Below, in pieces: positions 1 through 9,859 of a stretch of 64,000 nt of DNA. The stretch's first letter is position 1; each line of letters opens with the position of its first letter. The position numbers and the translations under genes are program-made. The stretch comes from Sorex araneus. Taxonomy: Eukaryota > Chordata > Mammalia > Eulipotyphla > Soricidae. Below the pieces are notes generated by a model, which was not told the DNA's origin, did no database searches, and saw nothing but the letters and a program-made list of their open reading frames with translations. Location: positions 393,318,403 to 393,382,402 of the forward strand of contig NC_073302.1 of assembly GCF_027595985.1 (NCBI RefSeq). The letters run 5' to 3'.

Positions 1-181
1 GCCGCCCATCTACAAGATAGTTAGACTTCTTCGTCAAGACCCTGAATGAACAGTTTGAGGTTCTTCAAGTTAATGAAGCAAGTAGACACCACTGGACTAC
101 ACTAGCACGTGACAGAGATGAAAGGAGATGTTACTGGAACCGGCTTGAGGAAATTGAGCAACAGGATGACAAGTGATACAA

Positions 182-184
<3 letters not shown>
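1..184 (+). repeat. 3' part of an unclassified repeat ending in a SINE-B-like tail
   Basis: Bases from about 128 match the 3' end of SINE B (a GTTACTGG segment, a degenerate GAGCAACAGGATGACA, then two copies of AAGTGATA). The preceding 125 bases do not match the SINE B body. One frame from base 5 is open to a TGA at 47-49, with a short basic peptide (IYKIVRLLRQDPE). It is too short to call a gene. The element runs off the left edge of the window. Confidence 0.5.

Positions 185-236
<52 letters not shown>
185..236. repeat. (AT)n microsatellite
   Basis: About 26 uninterrupted AT dinucleotides directly follow the AAGTGATA tail repeats, so the tract probably grew from the tail of the preceding retroposon. 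Confidence 0.95.
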
Positions 237-237
<1 letters not shown>

Positions 238-240
<3 letters not shown>

Positions 241-937
241 GGTCCCCCCCGTCCCAGCAGAACCTAAACAGTTGAGGACCTCTGGAACCTAGCCACGGCC
301 ATGCTCAGGGCCATTCTCCACATGTTTGGACAAGCCTCACACATGGGAGAGCCGGCGGAGGAACCCAGGTGTGTGGGACCTGGGGCCGAGATCTCCAAGG
401 CTGCTCGGATCAGGACTGGGCCTCTTCCACCCACATCCCCCAATTTCCAGTAGCTAGGCAGTCACACCCAGAGATTTCCTCTGGCACCATGTAATCCTAT
501 CAATAGCCAAGATCCAGAGACTATAAAACCAAGTTCCCGGAAGCGGCTGAGCGACATCTAATAGCTTAGTTCTCCCTCTTGGAGAACCTGACAAGAAATC
601 GAGAGTCTATTGCCCACTTGGGAGAGCCTGGCAAGCTTCCCGTGGCATATTCATATCCAAAATACAGTAACAGTTGTATACATACCTCTCGGAGAACCCA
701 GCAAGCTACTGAGAGTATCCCGCCCACACGACAGAGCCTGGCAAGCTACCCGTGGCATATTCTATATGCCAAAAACAGTAACAATAGGCCTCATTCCCCT
801 GACCCTGAAAGAGCCTCCAATTGTTGAAAAATACAAGTAAGTAGAGGCTGCTCAAATCTCAGGGCTGAGTGCAATAGAGACGTTACTGGTGCCTGCTCGA
901 GTAAATCAACGAACAACGGGATGACAGTGATACAGTG
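238..937 (+). repeat. Composite SINE-B-related retroelement, copy 1
   Basis: The order of parts is as follows. A non-SINE 5' section spans about 238-560. Two consecutive SINE-B core units follow (about 569-680 and 686-788), each with a GGAGA-CCTG/CCAGCAAGCTAC-type start and an ACAGTAACA end. Then comes a section not found in SINE B (about 789-868), and the SINE B 3' tail ending in two CAGTGATA repeats. There is no tRNA-like head. A colinear second copy lies at 40345-40886 and aligns from about 370 onward, so 238-370 may be separate. No protein is encoded. Confidence 0.7.
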
Positions 938-956
938 ATATATACATATTCATACT

Positions 957-1095
957 AAAAGTGGGATAGATTGGGTTTAAGAGAATCAAACTGCAATTTC
1001 TGCAGCTATCCAACTCTCACTACTCTCTCTTTCTCACTCTGTATATATATAGAAATTGCAGTTTGATTCTCTTAAACCCAATCTATCCCACTTTT
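957..1095. repeat. Perfect 45-bp inverted repeat (hairpin) with 49-bp loop
   Basis: Bases 957-1001 are the exact reverse complement of 1051-1095. The spacer (1002-1050) is CT-rich and ends in a short TA run. Neither arm matches the SINE families in the window. It lies 20 bases after the composite element. It could be a recent inverted duplication, a hairpin RNA source or an assembly artefact. Confidence 0.9.
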
Positions 1096-1096
1096 C

Positions 1097-2372
1097 GTGT
1101 GCCTCCTTGAATCAAAGTGGTGAATCAGCTAAGGCATTTCCAAGCCTTTAGTGTAGCAAGATTTTACATAAAAAATAAGATTTTGACAAGGAAATGTATT
1201 CATGATGTCTTTGGAGGAGTAAGTGAGCAGGATGTGATGGCAGCTGTTAGTGGTAGATGAATTTTTCTGGCTGACATGCTAACAGGGATATTTGGCTCTA
1301 CTCTAGTAAACTCAGATGTTTGAACATTTAGTCCTCACATTACCTGTGGTGTCTTGTAGTATTCACATCACCTGTGCTGTGTGGCTGTGAAGTCTACAGG
1401 GTAGTAGACTACCTGTAATTACTATTGATATTGATATCTATTCCTCTGAGTAGGAATAGATATTCCTTTGTATTCAGGCAGCATTTCAGCTAATCATGAA
1501 TCTTTGTCTGGTGGAAGTGATTCAAAGCATAATAGTCAGACACTGAGGGGCAGGAGGATATTATTCTTAGCTGTGTTTCACCTGGTCACCTATATTAAAC
1601 TTTGGTTATTACTTTCCAAAAAATATCTGTAAAGGTTCTTAATAATCTGCAATAAATTCCTTCTTCTGTAAACTCGATAAAATTTATTCTCTTATCTGCA
1701 ATTAGAACTTTATTTATGAAATTGAGAATTTGGGGATTCCCAACAAATTAATCTTTAGATTAGTCTTAAAAACAACTCAATTGCTGTGTGTCTGAAACAT
1801 TTCATATTAATAAAAATTGCTATTATTGTCATCATAGAATTCATTTATTCATGCAATACATAATTATTAACTATTTAACATATCTGAAAACATGGCAATT
1901 AAAAGAAAACTCCAAATATATTTGTATATATATTTGTATTTGTATATTTCTATATATATATCCTCTATATAATGGAACTTCCATTTTATAGAGGAGAAAG
2001 AGACAATAAAATATGCAAACACTAAGAGGGTGGTACTAGGAAGAAAAGTAGAAAAGTAAAGCAGGAGGGGAAGATTGGCTGGATTCTTTAGGAATGGTGG
2101 CTAGCAAAGTTACTGAGAAAATGATATTTGAGTAAAAATCTAAAGGACAAACATTCTGGACTGAGGGAACAATCAGTTCAACAGCCTGGAGGTAGAAGAA
2201 TGTAGTAGGTTGAAAGAACAGTAAGGAACCCACTGTGGCTGGCAGGCAGGAGGTGACGTGTCAAAGGAGATTATACAGTCAAGTGGAAACAAAGGTATTT
2301 GATGCAAACATTTGATGGAGTACCTGGTAATCTCAAAAATATTTGTGAATATGAAAATATGTTAATTATCAA
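1097..2372. other. Intergenic sequence, no gene seen
   Basis: AT-rich, apparently single-copy sequence. A TA-rich stretch lies at about 1914-1972. I see no coding exon and no recognisable repeat apart from that tract. Confidence 0.6.
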
Positions 2373-2532
2373 AACCTGACAAGCTACCTGTGGTGTATTT
2401 GATATGCCAAAAACAGTAACAAAAAAAAAAAAACAAAAACAAAAACAGTAACAAGAAGTCTCACAATAGAGACGTTACTGGTGCCCACTCGAGCAAATCG
2501 ATGAGCAACGGGATGACAGTGATACAGTGATC
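2373..2532 (+). repeat. SINE B, 5'-truncated
   Basis: Begins inside the body (CCTGACAAGCTACC-type sequence) and lacks the tRNA head. It runs to the CAGTGATACAGTGATCA tail. The internal AAAAACAGTAACA segment has expanded into an A-rich stretch at 2420-2446. Confidence 0.85.
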
Positions 2533-2984
2533 AATAAAATAGAATAATAAAAATAGGAAAATTTTCAGGAATGTTCTGATTTCTTAAAACAGTGCCCTCA
2601 AACAGTGTTTGCTACTCTGATCAGAGGGTACTGGACTGACCCAGCTGGGAGGTAGTACCTTTGTCACAGCAGGCAGGGCAGGGCAGGACAAGGGAGGCCT
2701 GTTTTCTGTTTGTTCACTTGTAGGATGGTTTCTAGGTCAGTGACTAGTAATATTTTTTTGCCTGGGAACCCCTGACCTAAAACAGTGGTGGTGCCTCCTG
2801 ATCTTCAGGGAATGGTTGCGCTGTGCGTGTCTTTGGATTCCAGTGGAGAAATTCTGGTGTAAAAATGTAAAGGGAACATTTGAAAGAACTATTGATATTC
2901 ACTCTCCCACCCTAGGCCCAAATACCTCAACCAGCATGGAAGTGCCATGGGTGCATCGTCACATTATCTATATTAATTGCACAT
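2533..2984. other. Intergenic sequence, no gene seen
   Basis: Single-copy-looking sequence without exon signals. A short purine-rich GGCAGGGCAGG run lies near 2671-2690. Confidence 0.5.
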
Positions 2985-3118
2985 GAAGCTGACAATGTGA
3001 GGTATTGTAAGCTCTAGTGTACAGATGAAGAAACTCAAAGGAGATATTCTCAAGATCATATAACCAGCAGGTAGTGGAAATTGGAGTTACATACAGTGCA
3101 GTTTGTCAGACTTTACAT
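2985..3118 (+). repeat. MIR-type SINE remnant
   Basis: Contains the degraded MIR core: ACAGATGAAGAAACTCAAAG, then AGATCATATAACCAGCAGG, and GTGGAAATTGGAGTT. The order matches the family consensus as I know it. Confidence 0.7.
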
Positions 3119-3155
3119 TCTTTTTGAGTATTCCCATAAAGTCTCACAGTAGTTT

Positions 3156-3160
<5 letters not shown>

Positions 3161-3199
<39 letters not shown>

Positions 3200-3362
3200 C
3201 TTTTTGGGTCACACCCAGCGATGCTCAGGGGTTACTCCTGGCTTTGCACTCAGGAATTACTCCTGGCGGTGCTTGGGGGACCATATGGGATGCCGGGGAT
3301 CGAACCCAGGTCGGCCGCATGCAAGGCAAACGCCCTACCCGCTGTGCTATCGCTCCGGCCCT
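3161..3362 (-). repeat. SINE A with an (AT)n tail
   Basis: In element orientation the head starts at about 3362 and the body ends near 3200. The tail has become an (AT)n tract of about 36 bases (3161-3196). A 13-bp direct repeat GTTTTAACTATAT flanks it at 3152-3164 and 3363-3375. This confirms retroposition and shows that the microsatellite belongs to the insertion. Confidence 0.93.
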
Positions 3363-3375
3363 GTTTTAACTATAT

Positions 3376-3815
3376 TTACAAGTGAAATTTTTTTTCTCCT
3401 TAGCCAAAAAATGTTTTGTTTTGATCTTTGAAAGAGAGCAAGAGAGAAATATCCCACTGGGAAAAGACTTCTGTGAACTTTGAGTCAGTAAATCAAGACA
3501 TCCTAATATAGCCTTTTCTCATATGACCCATTTTTCATGTTTTGAATCACATGTTTTTTGTTCCATTTAGAAAACCTCTTTGTATAGTCTCTCCCATTCT
3601 TCATTTATCTTTTCTTGCAAGTTACTTAATATATAGTGACCCCTTTGATGCAGAGTGATCAACTAATAGCTGAAGATTGTCCTTTTAATATGCCCTAGTT
3701 TCTTTGTTTTCAAAAATACTTATATTTCTTTGTAAACAATTTGCAATTGTTTTTGGTGGTTCCAGAAATTCATATCATATTTTACAGAATGCATCGTTGA
3801 TATATTTACATGATT
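3376..3815. other. Intergenic sequence, no gene seen
   Basis: AT-rich single-copy sequence without coding or repeat signals that I can recognise. Confidence 0.5.
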
Positions 3816-4020
3816 GTGTAGGTATGGGTATGTGGCTTAGAGGTAGAAAGCCTGCCTTGCAGATGTGAGGACACAATTTTCTTTTTTCTGTTTTCACTTT
3901 GTCTGCCATATCCAGTCACCCTGGCAGGGCCCAGGGGGACCATATTTGCTATGAGGAACTGAATCCTGGTCAGCCCCTTGCAAGGCAAGCACCTTATGTA
4001 CTGTAGTATTTCTCTGCTCC
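3816..4020. repeat. Degraded SINE fragments
   Basis: 3903-4020 resembles an old minus-strand SINE A (GGGGGACCATAT, then CCCTTGCAAGGCAAGCACC). 3823-3875 resembles a plus-strand tRNA-like SINE head (GTGGCTTAGAGGTAGAAAGC). Both are strongly diverged. Confidence 0.5.
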
Positions 4021-4743
4021 CCGACACCCCCCACCCGGACATAAATTCTATTCCCCACAACACCTCATATCCCTGAGTGTGGTCTGGGGACATAGTTTTG
4101 GTGATCCCCATCCATAAGCATGTGATCTTTATTGTATAAATGAGTGGGTGTGAGCTCTGAGGCCAAGGGTGGGAATCCTTGTGAATGCTGCAATTCTAGT
4201 GTTTAATCCCTTGACATGGCAACAGTGACAACAGTGGAAAGAAAGGAAGGAATAATATATAAAGAACAGTGCTGCTATGTGTTATTACAATTTGTAAAAA
4301 TTTCATCCAACAAAGTAAAGCAATGTTACATTCTATCATGTTTACTTCTGTTCTTTCTTTTCCTTTCAGAAATAAAGCAGTGATCTGTACAAAGGATAGA
4401 CCTTTTATATTTCTTCCTAGTCCCATTTTCCTTTCTATTGTTCTAGACAATAACTATTATGAAATTACTTCATATTAATTTGTTTTATTCTTGAACTATA
4501 TTTAATGTGTCATATACAAGTCTGTCACTTTTTTGCCATTTTCTGAAGCATTTTAAAAAAGGTTTTCCCTCTGTAAGAGCTATTTATCAAATCATTATTA
4601 ACTGTTTCCTTAGTATTAGATATTAGAGTACAATGTTTTTCTTTTATAAATTACATGGGTGATCATTTTTGTTCTAATATTTTTATATGTATCTTTGATA
4701 AGTTTTTGTATGTATCTTTGTATATATCTTTTATAATTTTGTA
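4021..4743. other. Intergenic sequence, no gene seen
   Basis: AT-rich sequence. Short open frames on both strands near 4196-4478 lack any recognisable domain. Confidence 0.5.
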
Positions 4744-4996
4744 TATCACTGTATCACTGTACCACTGTCATTCCGTTGCTCATCGATTTGCTCGGGTGGG
4801 CACCAGTAACGTCTCCATTGTGAGACTTGTTGTTACTGTTTTTGGCATATAGGATACGCCATAGGTAGCTTGCCAGGCTCAGCCGTGCAGGCAAGATACT
4901 CTGGGTAGCTTGCCAGGTTCTCTGAGGGGGGGAGGAATCGAACCCAGGTCAGCTGCGTGCAAGGCAAATGCCCTACCCGCTGTGCTATCACTCCAT
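4744..4996 (-). repeat. SINE B, near full length
   Basis: Complete head to tail in reverse orientation. The reverse complement of the tail is three CACTG-containing repeats at 4744-4768. The B box (GAATCGAACCC on this strand) is intact at about 4935. Confidence 0.93.
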
Positions 4997-5169
4997 GTTT
5001 GTGAGCATTTTTGCCCTTACATTTTTGTATATTGTCACTGATGATTTTTTCAGGCATCAAAGAAAGTAATATCAAAGAATTCATAGAAATTATAAAAATA
5101 ATTGATGGGAAGTTTAAAAATATCTGTGGAAATGAATGGGAGAACAACTGTATATTACCATTAGAAGAT

Positions 5170-5395
5170 AATAACAGGCCCAGAGAAATTGTATAAGGGT
5201 TAAGACACACAACTTGCACGTGCCCCACCTTGGTTCTATCCCTGGTACCACTGACTTCTTCAAGGATTGCTGGGAGCCTCCCTGGTCTCCTGAATACTCC
5301 CAGCACTAAGAGGCCTGAGCTGCATCACATAGCCCAGTTGGCCAAGAGTGGCTGGGAGCCCCCTGCCACAAGCCCCTCCAAGGAGACAATAACCA
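5170..5395 (+). repeat. Old SOR-like SINE
   Basis: A diverged tRNA-like head (AGGGTTAAGACACACAACTT, then GGTTCTATCCCTGG) is followed by a body with TGGGAGCC and AGGCCTGAGC. It is clearly older than the SINE A copies. Confidence 0.55.
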
Positions 5396-5419
5396 CTAGC
5401 AGAATTCTTTCTTTCTAGT

Positions 5420-5770
5420 AATTTCTTTCCATAAAGTACACATAGTCCTCTCCCTACCCCTATCCCCATATAGTCCACTATACTTAGGAACATATTATTC
5501 ATTAATATTTGTTTCCAGCTGTTTTATATTCATATTATATGATTACATTTCCTTAATTCATTTAGTATTCTCTGTAAAACTTAATATTCAATGTTTATAT
5601 AATTCTATTATATACAATAAAATAGTTCATTAAGCCATTCTATTATTTGGGGACACTTACATGGTTTTATTTTTAATCAAATTAAATAATAATAATTCTT
5701 GTGTAGAAACTTTGTGCTCCATATTAGTTCTATAATTTAGAGTTCTGAAAGTAAAAATCACTGGACTAAG
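5420..5770 (-). repeat. Old L1 3' region fragment (antisense)
   Basis: The sequence follows the order of an inverted mammalian L1M 3' end, including a degraded ATAGTTCATTAAGCCATTCT and GGGGACACTTACATGG block. Divergence is high. Confidence 0.5.
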
Positions 5771-5864
5771 TCATAAACATTATTAAAACACTTAATAAAT
5801 ATTGTCAAATTATTCTACTATTCCTTTGACAGTTTAAAATTTTATTATTTTTTGCTAATTAAAT

Positions 5865-6118
5865 GGACTGGAGCAATAGCACAGCAGGTAGGGTGTTTGC
5901 CTTGCACGTGGCTGACCTGGGTTCAATTCCTCCATCCCTCTCGGAGAACCCGGCTAGCTACCGAGAATATCCCTCCCACATGGCAGAGCCTGGTAAGCTA
6001 CCTGTGGCATATTCCATATGCCAGAAACAGTAACAACAAGTCTCACAATGGAGGTGTTACTGGTGCCCGCTCAAGCAAATCGATGAACAATGGGGCGACA
6101 GTGCTACAGTGCTACAGT
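5865..6118 (+). repeat. SINE B, full length with target-site duplication
   Basis: Runs from GGACTGGAGCAATAGC to a tail of three ACAGTGCT repeats. The 11-bp duplication GCTAATTAAAT lies at 5854-5864 and 6119-6129. GCTA is common to both the tail repeat and the target. Confidence 0.95.
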
Positions 6119-6129
6119 GCTAATTAAAT

Positions 6130-6489
6130 ATAGAAAACATGCTTTATAAATGTTTTTATATTGATAGCTTAAAGTAAATTAAAAATTTCAGAAAATTTTT
6201 CTAACTTTTGTGAACTAAGCCAATAGTTTACAAAGTATTTCTACTAAAATTTATTTTAAGTTAAAAAAGAAAATAAGAGAAATTTATGTTTAGCATTATT
6301 TTAGTAAAACAGTGGGTCTTATTTGGTTGTTAACAAAGTTTGGTTATATTTTCACATACACACTGCATAAAATACACTGAAAAATTGATGACTAGCTGGT
6401 AAGTTTAGCCTATTTATATCCTCCTAGTTGAACCCTTTGCCCAAATTTTCTCTCATCTTCCAAACTGGAATTTAGCAAGTTATTATTAT
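6130..6489. other. Intergenic sequence, no gene seen
   Basis: Very AT-rich single-copy sequence. Confidence 0.5.
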
Positions 6490-6652
6490 TTTCTGGTTCA
6501 TTTGCCACACATAGAGGTTCTCCAGGGCTATTCCTGATTTTGAGCTCAGGAGTTGATCCCTGGTGGTGCTCAAGGGGTCCAATTTAGTAATGATTTCAAC
6601 AGAGCTGTGGATAGAAGGCAAGTGCCTTAACCACTGACACTCCTGTCCAAAA
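6490..6652 (-). repeat. Old SINE A-like copy
   Basis: Reverse-orientation body with TTGAGCTCAGGAGTTGATCC, then GGTGGTGCTCAAGGGG and AGGCAAGTGCCTTAACCACT. Strongly mutated. Confidence 0.6.
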
Positions 6653-6728
6653 TGGAAGGACTGACCAAATTATTTCAGTTATCTGCTGTTAGATTTTCAA
6701 ATATTAGGCACCAGGGAGTATTGGTATT

Positions 6729-6901
6729 TTTTTTTTTGGCTTTTTGGTCATACCAATTGATGCTCAGGGGTTACTCCTGGCTCTGTACTCAGGAATGACT
6801 CTTGGCGGTGCTCAGGGGATCATATGGGATGCCAGAGATTGAACCCAGGTTGGCTGCATGCAAAGCAAATGCTCTCTTCACTGTGCTATCGCTCCGACCC
6901 C
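6729..6901 (-). repeat. SINE A
   Basis: Full-length reverse copy. A poly(T) run at 6729-6738 corresponds to the A tail. The head ends at TATCGCTCCGACCCC. It is moderately diverged. Confidence 0.9.
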
Positions 6902-7121
6902 TTTTAATGATTTTTTTTTGGAGTACTGGTATTTTTTAGAAATTTCCTTTTGCTCTCCTTCTCTTCACTAGTTTTAATTACCTTGGGTCAAGATGTTTCC
7001 TGTGAATGTATTTATGGATAGTGACAAATTGTCCAACACAGAAAATTTTCTAATGTTCACTAACTGGAACAACCTTTATTATTTTAAGGATTAATGTTTT
7101 CAGTTTACTAGTCATGCTTTT

Positions 7122-7282
7122 AGAAGCTTCTTAAACTGTGAGCTGTCACTCCATATGTGGTCACATAACTAAAAGAATACTTTAAATGTGTTTATGGTTT
7201 ATTGATAAATGTTTGATTGGTATACAACATTTTATATGCCAATACACCTAAGGCTATGAGAGAAAAAAGTTAAAGAAGCCTG
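7122..7282 (+). mobile_element. hAT-type DNA transposon remnant
   Basis: Starts AGAAGCTTCTTAAACTGTG and ends near AAAGTTAAAGAAGCCTGG. The interior reads GTCACTCCATATGTGGTCAC and TTTATTGATAAATG. These resemble an ancient non-autonomous mammalian hAT family whose ends carry a CTTCTTAAACTGTGGGTC-type motif. No clear duplication flanks it. Confidence 0.55.
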
Positions 7283-7443
7283 GTTAGTGAACAAAAATAA
7301 TAATACAATTTGACTTAAAGTCTGGATAGATTAAAGAAAAAAAGAATATTTTAAAAGAAAATATGACTTAACAAGGTACCCAAAAAAAGTACATATACAA
7401 AGAAAATTAGATCTTACAGAGGTAAGCATAAAACAAAGAGATC

Positions 7444-7608
7444 TGGGTCAGAGATGGTACAGTGGCTAAGGCGTTTGTCTTGCTCTCTGCCAAGTCTAGT
7501 TAGATCCCCAAAGACGGGCAAGGAGTGATCTCTGAGAACAGAGCCAGGAGTAAACCCTGAGCACTTCAGGATGTGGTCCAACCCTACCCAATGCCCCTAA
7601 AGAAAGAA
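7444..7608 (+). repeat. Old SOR-like SINE
   Basis: A degraded head (GATGGTACAGTGGCTAAGGC) is followed by GAACAGAGCCAGGAGTAAAC, CCTGAGCAC and GTGGTCCAACC. Confidence 0.6.
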
Positions 7609-7649
7609 ACCACCAAAGGAAAATCCTGAGTATCTAAAACCAACTGTTT

Positions 7650-7813
7650 ATTTTTTTTAATCATACTCCGAAATGCACAGGGGTTACTCCTGGCTCTGCA
7701 CTCAAGAATTACTTCTGGTGGTGCTCAGGGGACCATATGAGATACTGGGGATCAAACCCGGACAGCTGCTAGCAAGGAAAACGCCCTACCCACTGTGCTA
7801 TTATTCCAGCCCC
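7650..7813 (-). repeat. SINE A
   Basis: Reverse copy with a poly(T) start near 7650. The body has TGCACAGGGGTTACTCCTGG, and the head ends at TATTCCAGCCCC. Confidence 0.88.
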
Positions 7814-8928
7814 TGAAAATCAATAATTTTTGGTCAAAAAAGAGAGAATTTGAAAAATAATTGAAATAATTGGAAATAATTTTTTGAAAGATGAAACTAA
7901 TATACAAAAGCTAGAATTATATAAAAATTGCACATACAAGAGAAATAGTATATACAAAATTATTCAGTATCAGTAAGCTTAAAATTATATTATTATCATT
8001 TATCAAAATGAAAATATGTGAAGCATAACCAAAGTTCTGTGCTGTGGAAACACAAATTGTGGGTAACTGTTAATTTGAAATTTTTGGAGGGAACTGAAAT
8101 TTTTGAAGTTATCTTCCCATGACAGACTTTAAAAATAAAGACTGTATGACCCATTGATTTAAATTCTCGAAAGACATCATAGAATACTAGAAGGAAATGC
8201 ATATACAGATAGGGCATTCACTCTGAAATTTCTTGTGATGTCTATTACTTGAAAAAATGGTTATTATCCCAAATTGCATATATCTACTAAGGAAACCTTA
8301 TACAGAAACCTTAAACCAAAACCAAAACCTTACATATAACTATATTGTTATAATAGAGTTTGATGACTTAAGCAAATATTTACTTAAATTAAGGAGGAAA
8401 ATAAATGCAGTTTACAAATCATTTGTAGGATATTGTTATTAACAGGAAAGAGAAAATTTGGACATTCCGTGTGAGACCATTTGAAGGACTTTAAAGTCAC
8501 AGAGACAGAAAAAGTCAGGTCAGTTTGTATTGACTAGGTAATATCGGCTAGCTAAACTTCTGCAGACACTCAATTATCACAAATAACTTGGGTGTGTCCT
8601 TAACTCATCCATTCACAAAAATCATACTAAGGACCACTTAAGGTCCGAACACTAACAAAGGCATCTTATTCACCACTTGGTGCCCACCACCCCTTCAAAG
8701 TGTGTTTTTCGAATTAAAAGCAAAAACAAGAACAACTAAAACCCAGACTACTCCCGTCCCTGTACACTTGGGAGAACCTTTATCCCCCCACCCCAGGAAC
8801 AAAAGAGCTTGCTTGCCATGAGATCACACATGCTTGCCCCATGAAAAACACCAATCGCCCCAACTGCTGCTATCTCCAACCCTCTCCCATGTGCGCTCGC
8901 CTGCCACCCTTCCCAGTGCTCTGCGTCC
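7814..8928. other. Upstream flank of the CpG island, no gene seen
   Basis: AT-rich until about 8600, then base composition becomes balanced towards the CpG island. No exon or young repeat is visible. Confidence 0.55.
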
Positions 8929-8992
8929 ATCAGTTTACTGAATCCTCACGACCACCCTGCGGGAGGTTGGGCACTGCGATGCCCCCCTCAAA
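8929..8992 (+). repeat. Possible MIR fragment
   Basis: TTTACTGAATCCTCACGACC followed by ACCCTGCGGGAGG resembles the MIR segment with AATCCTCACAACAACCCTG. It is short and sits at the edge of the CpG island, so confidence is limited. Confidence 0.45.
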
Positions 8993-9633
8993 GACGGTGT
9001 GGACGTCGAGTCACAAACTGCATCTGGATTTCATCGCCCTTTCCTCCCCGCCATCTCACGCCCAGGCTCCTGGAAACTCAATCTGCCGCTAAAGAGCTGG
9101 GACCCTCACGAAGGGATGTACCTAGGGGCGCATCCGTGTGTCCAAACGCGGGAAGGGTGCGGGAAAGTAGGGAGCTTTTTAGAGACCCGCGGGCGGAAAA
9201 CAATGTCTTCATGTGCCGTGTCTTACACCCGCTGCATCCCCGGAGCGGCCCTCCTGGTGTCCCCAGGGGACCGGGAAAGCCGACCCTAGCGGGGGACTCG
9301 CCCGGCCTCTCGCGCCCTCCGCTGCGTAAGGAGGCGCCCGCCCCCACACGGCGGCGACGCAGCCCCCGAGGACCCGGGGGAGCCGGGCCGCAGCCTCCGC
9401 CCGTGCCACCTGCTCGCGGGCTCCCGCGTCCCCGCCCCGCGTCCCGCCCCCACGCCGCGCCCGCGCCCCGCGGTCCCTCCCTCCCTCCCTCCGGCGTGAC
9501 GGGCCGCGAGCGCAGCCGAGCTGTCAGCGGGCGCACGGGGCGGGCGCGCAGCCCTCGCGGCCGGGGAGCGGAGCGCGCGCCGGGGACGCTGCCTGGCTGC
9601 TGCGGGCTGCCGGCCGAGCGTCTCGGGCCGGAG

Positions 9634-9822
9634 ATGTTGCTCCTCACCCCGGGCTCGGCCCGGGGCAGGGGCCGGGGGCGGCCGGCGGGGGCTCCCCGCG
9701 GTGGGCTCTCGTCGCCCTGGAGCCCCGCCTGGATTTGCTGCTGGGCGCTCGCCGGTTGCCGGGCGGCCTGGGCTGGGGACCAACCCGCCGCCGCCAGCCG
9801 CCCGTTGCCTCCTTGCCAGGAG
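9634..9822 (+). CDS. ELAPOR2: ELAPOR2 (KIAA1324L/EIG121L) exon 1, coding part
   Basis: This exon encodes the first 63 residues of a type I membrane glycoprotein. The family member is about 1,030 residues long in human, is linked to endosome/lysosome trafficking, and has been reported to modulate BMP signalling. The peptide contains SPWSPAWICCWALAGC, then AAWAGD and SRPLPPCQE, which agree with my recollection of the human N-terminus. Residues 33-47 form a hydrophobic signal-peptide core after a basic, Gly/Pro-rich start, with a plausible cleavage AWA|G at 47/48. ATG 9634-9636 has a G at -3 and is the first ATG for more than 400 bases. The frame stays open further upstream to ATG 9211, but that extension is low-complexity CpG-island sequence and I do not accept it. 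The exon ends in phase 0 at GAG|GTGAGC. The rest of the protein is not in this window. Identification is strong; an alignment would confirm it. Confidence 0.9.
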
Positions 9823-9828
9823 GTGAGC
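9820..9828 (+). promoter_or_regulatory. ELAPOR2: Splice donor of exon 1
   Basis: GAG|GTGAGC matches the mammalian donor consensus and falls exactly where the family-like peptide ends (PCQE). Downstream translation (VSCTWSF) no longer resembles the family, which supports the boundary. Confidence 0.88.
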
Positions 9829-9859
9829 TGCACCTGGTCCTTCACCTGGAGTTTGCGGC

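Noticed and set aside
569-788. CRISPR-like direct repeats
   Set aside because: The repeated units are SINE-B cores of about 110 bp in a mammalian retroelement, without spacer regularity.
4833-5306. 157-codon minus-strand open frame
   Set aside because: Most of it is a SINE B read through plus flank. Similar peptides recur in every SINE B copy.
9211-9633. In-frame N-terminal extension of ELAPOR2 from ATG 9211
   Set aside because: The frame is open, but the sequence is low-complexity and CpG-rich, the family start fits 9634, and the likely transcription start lies downstream of 9211.
9078-9845. 255-codon open frame on the minus strand across the CpG island
   Set aside because: High GC removes stop codons by chance. 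The translation is low-complexity Arg/Pro/Gly without a domain, and the other strand carries the family-like exon.
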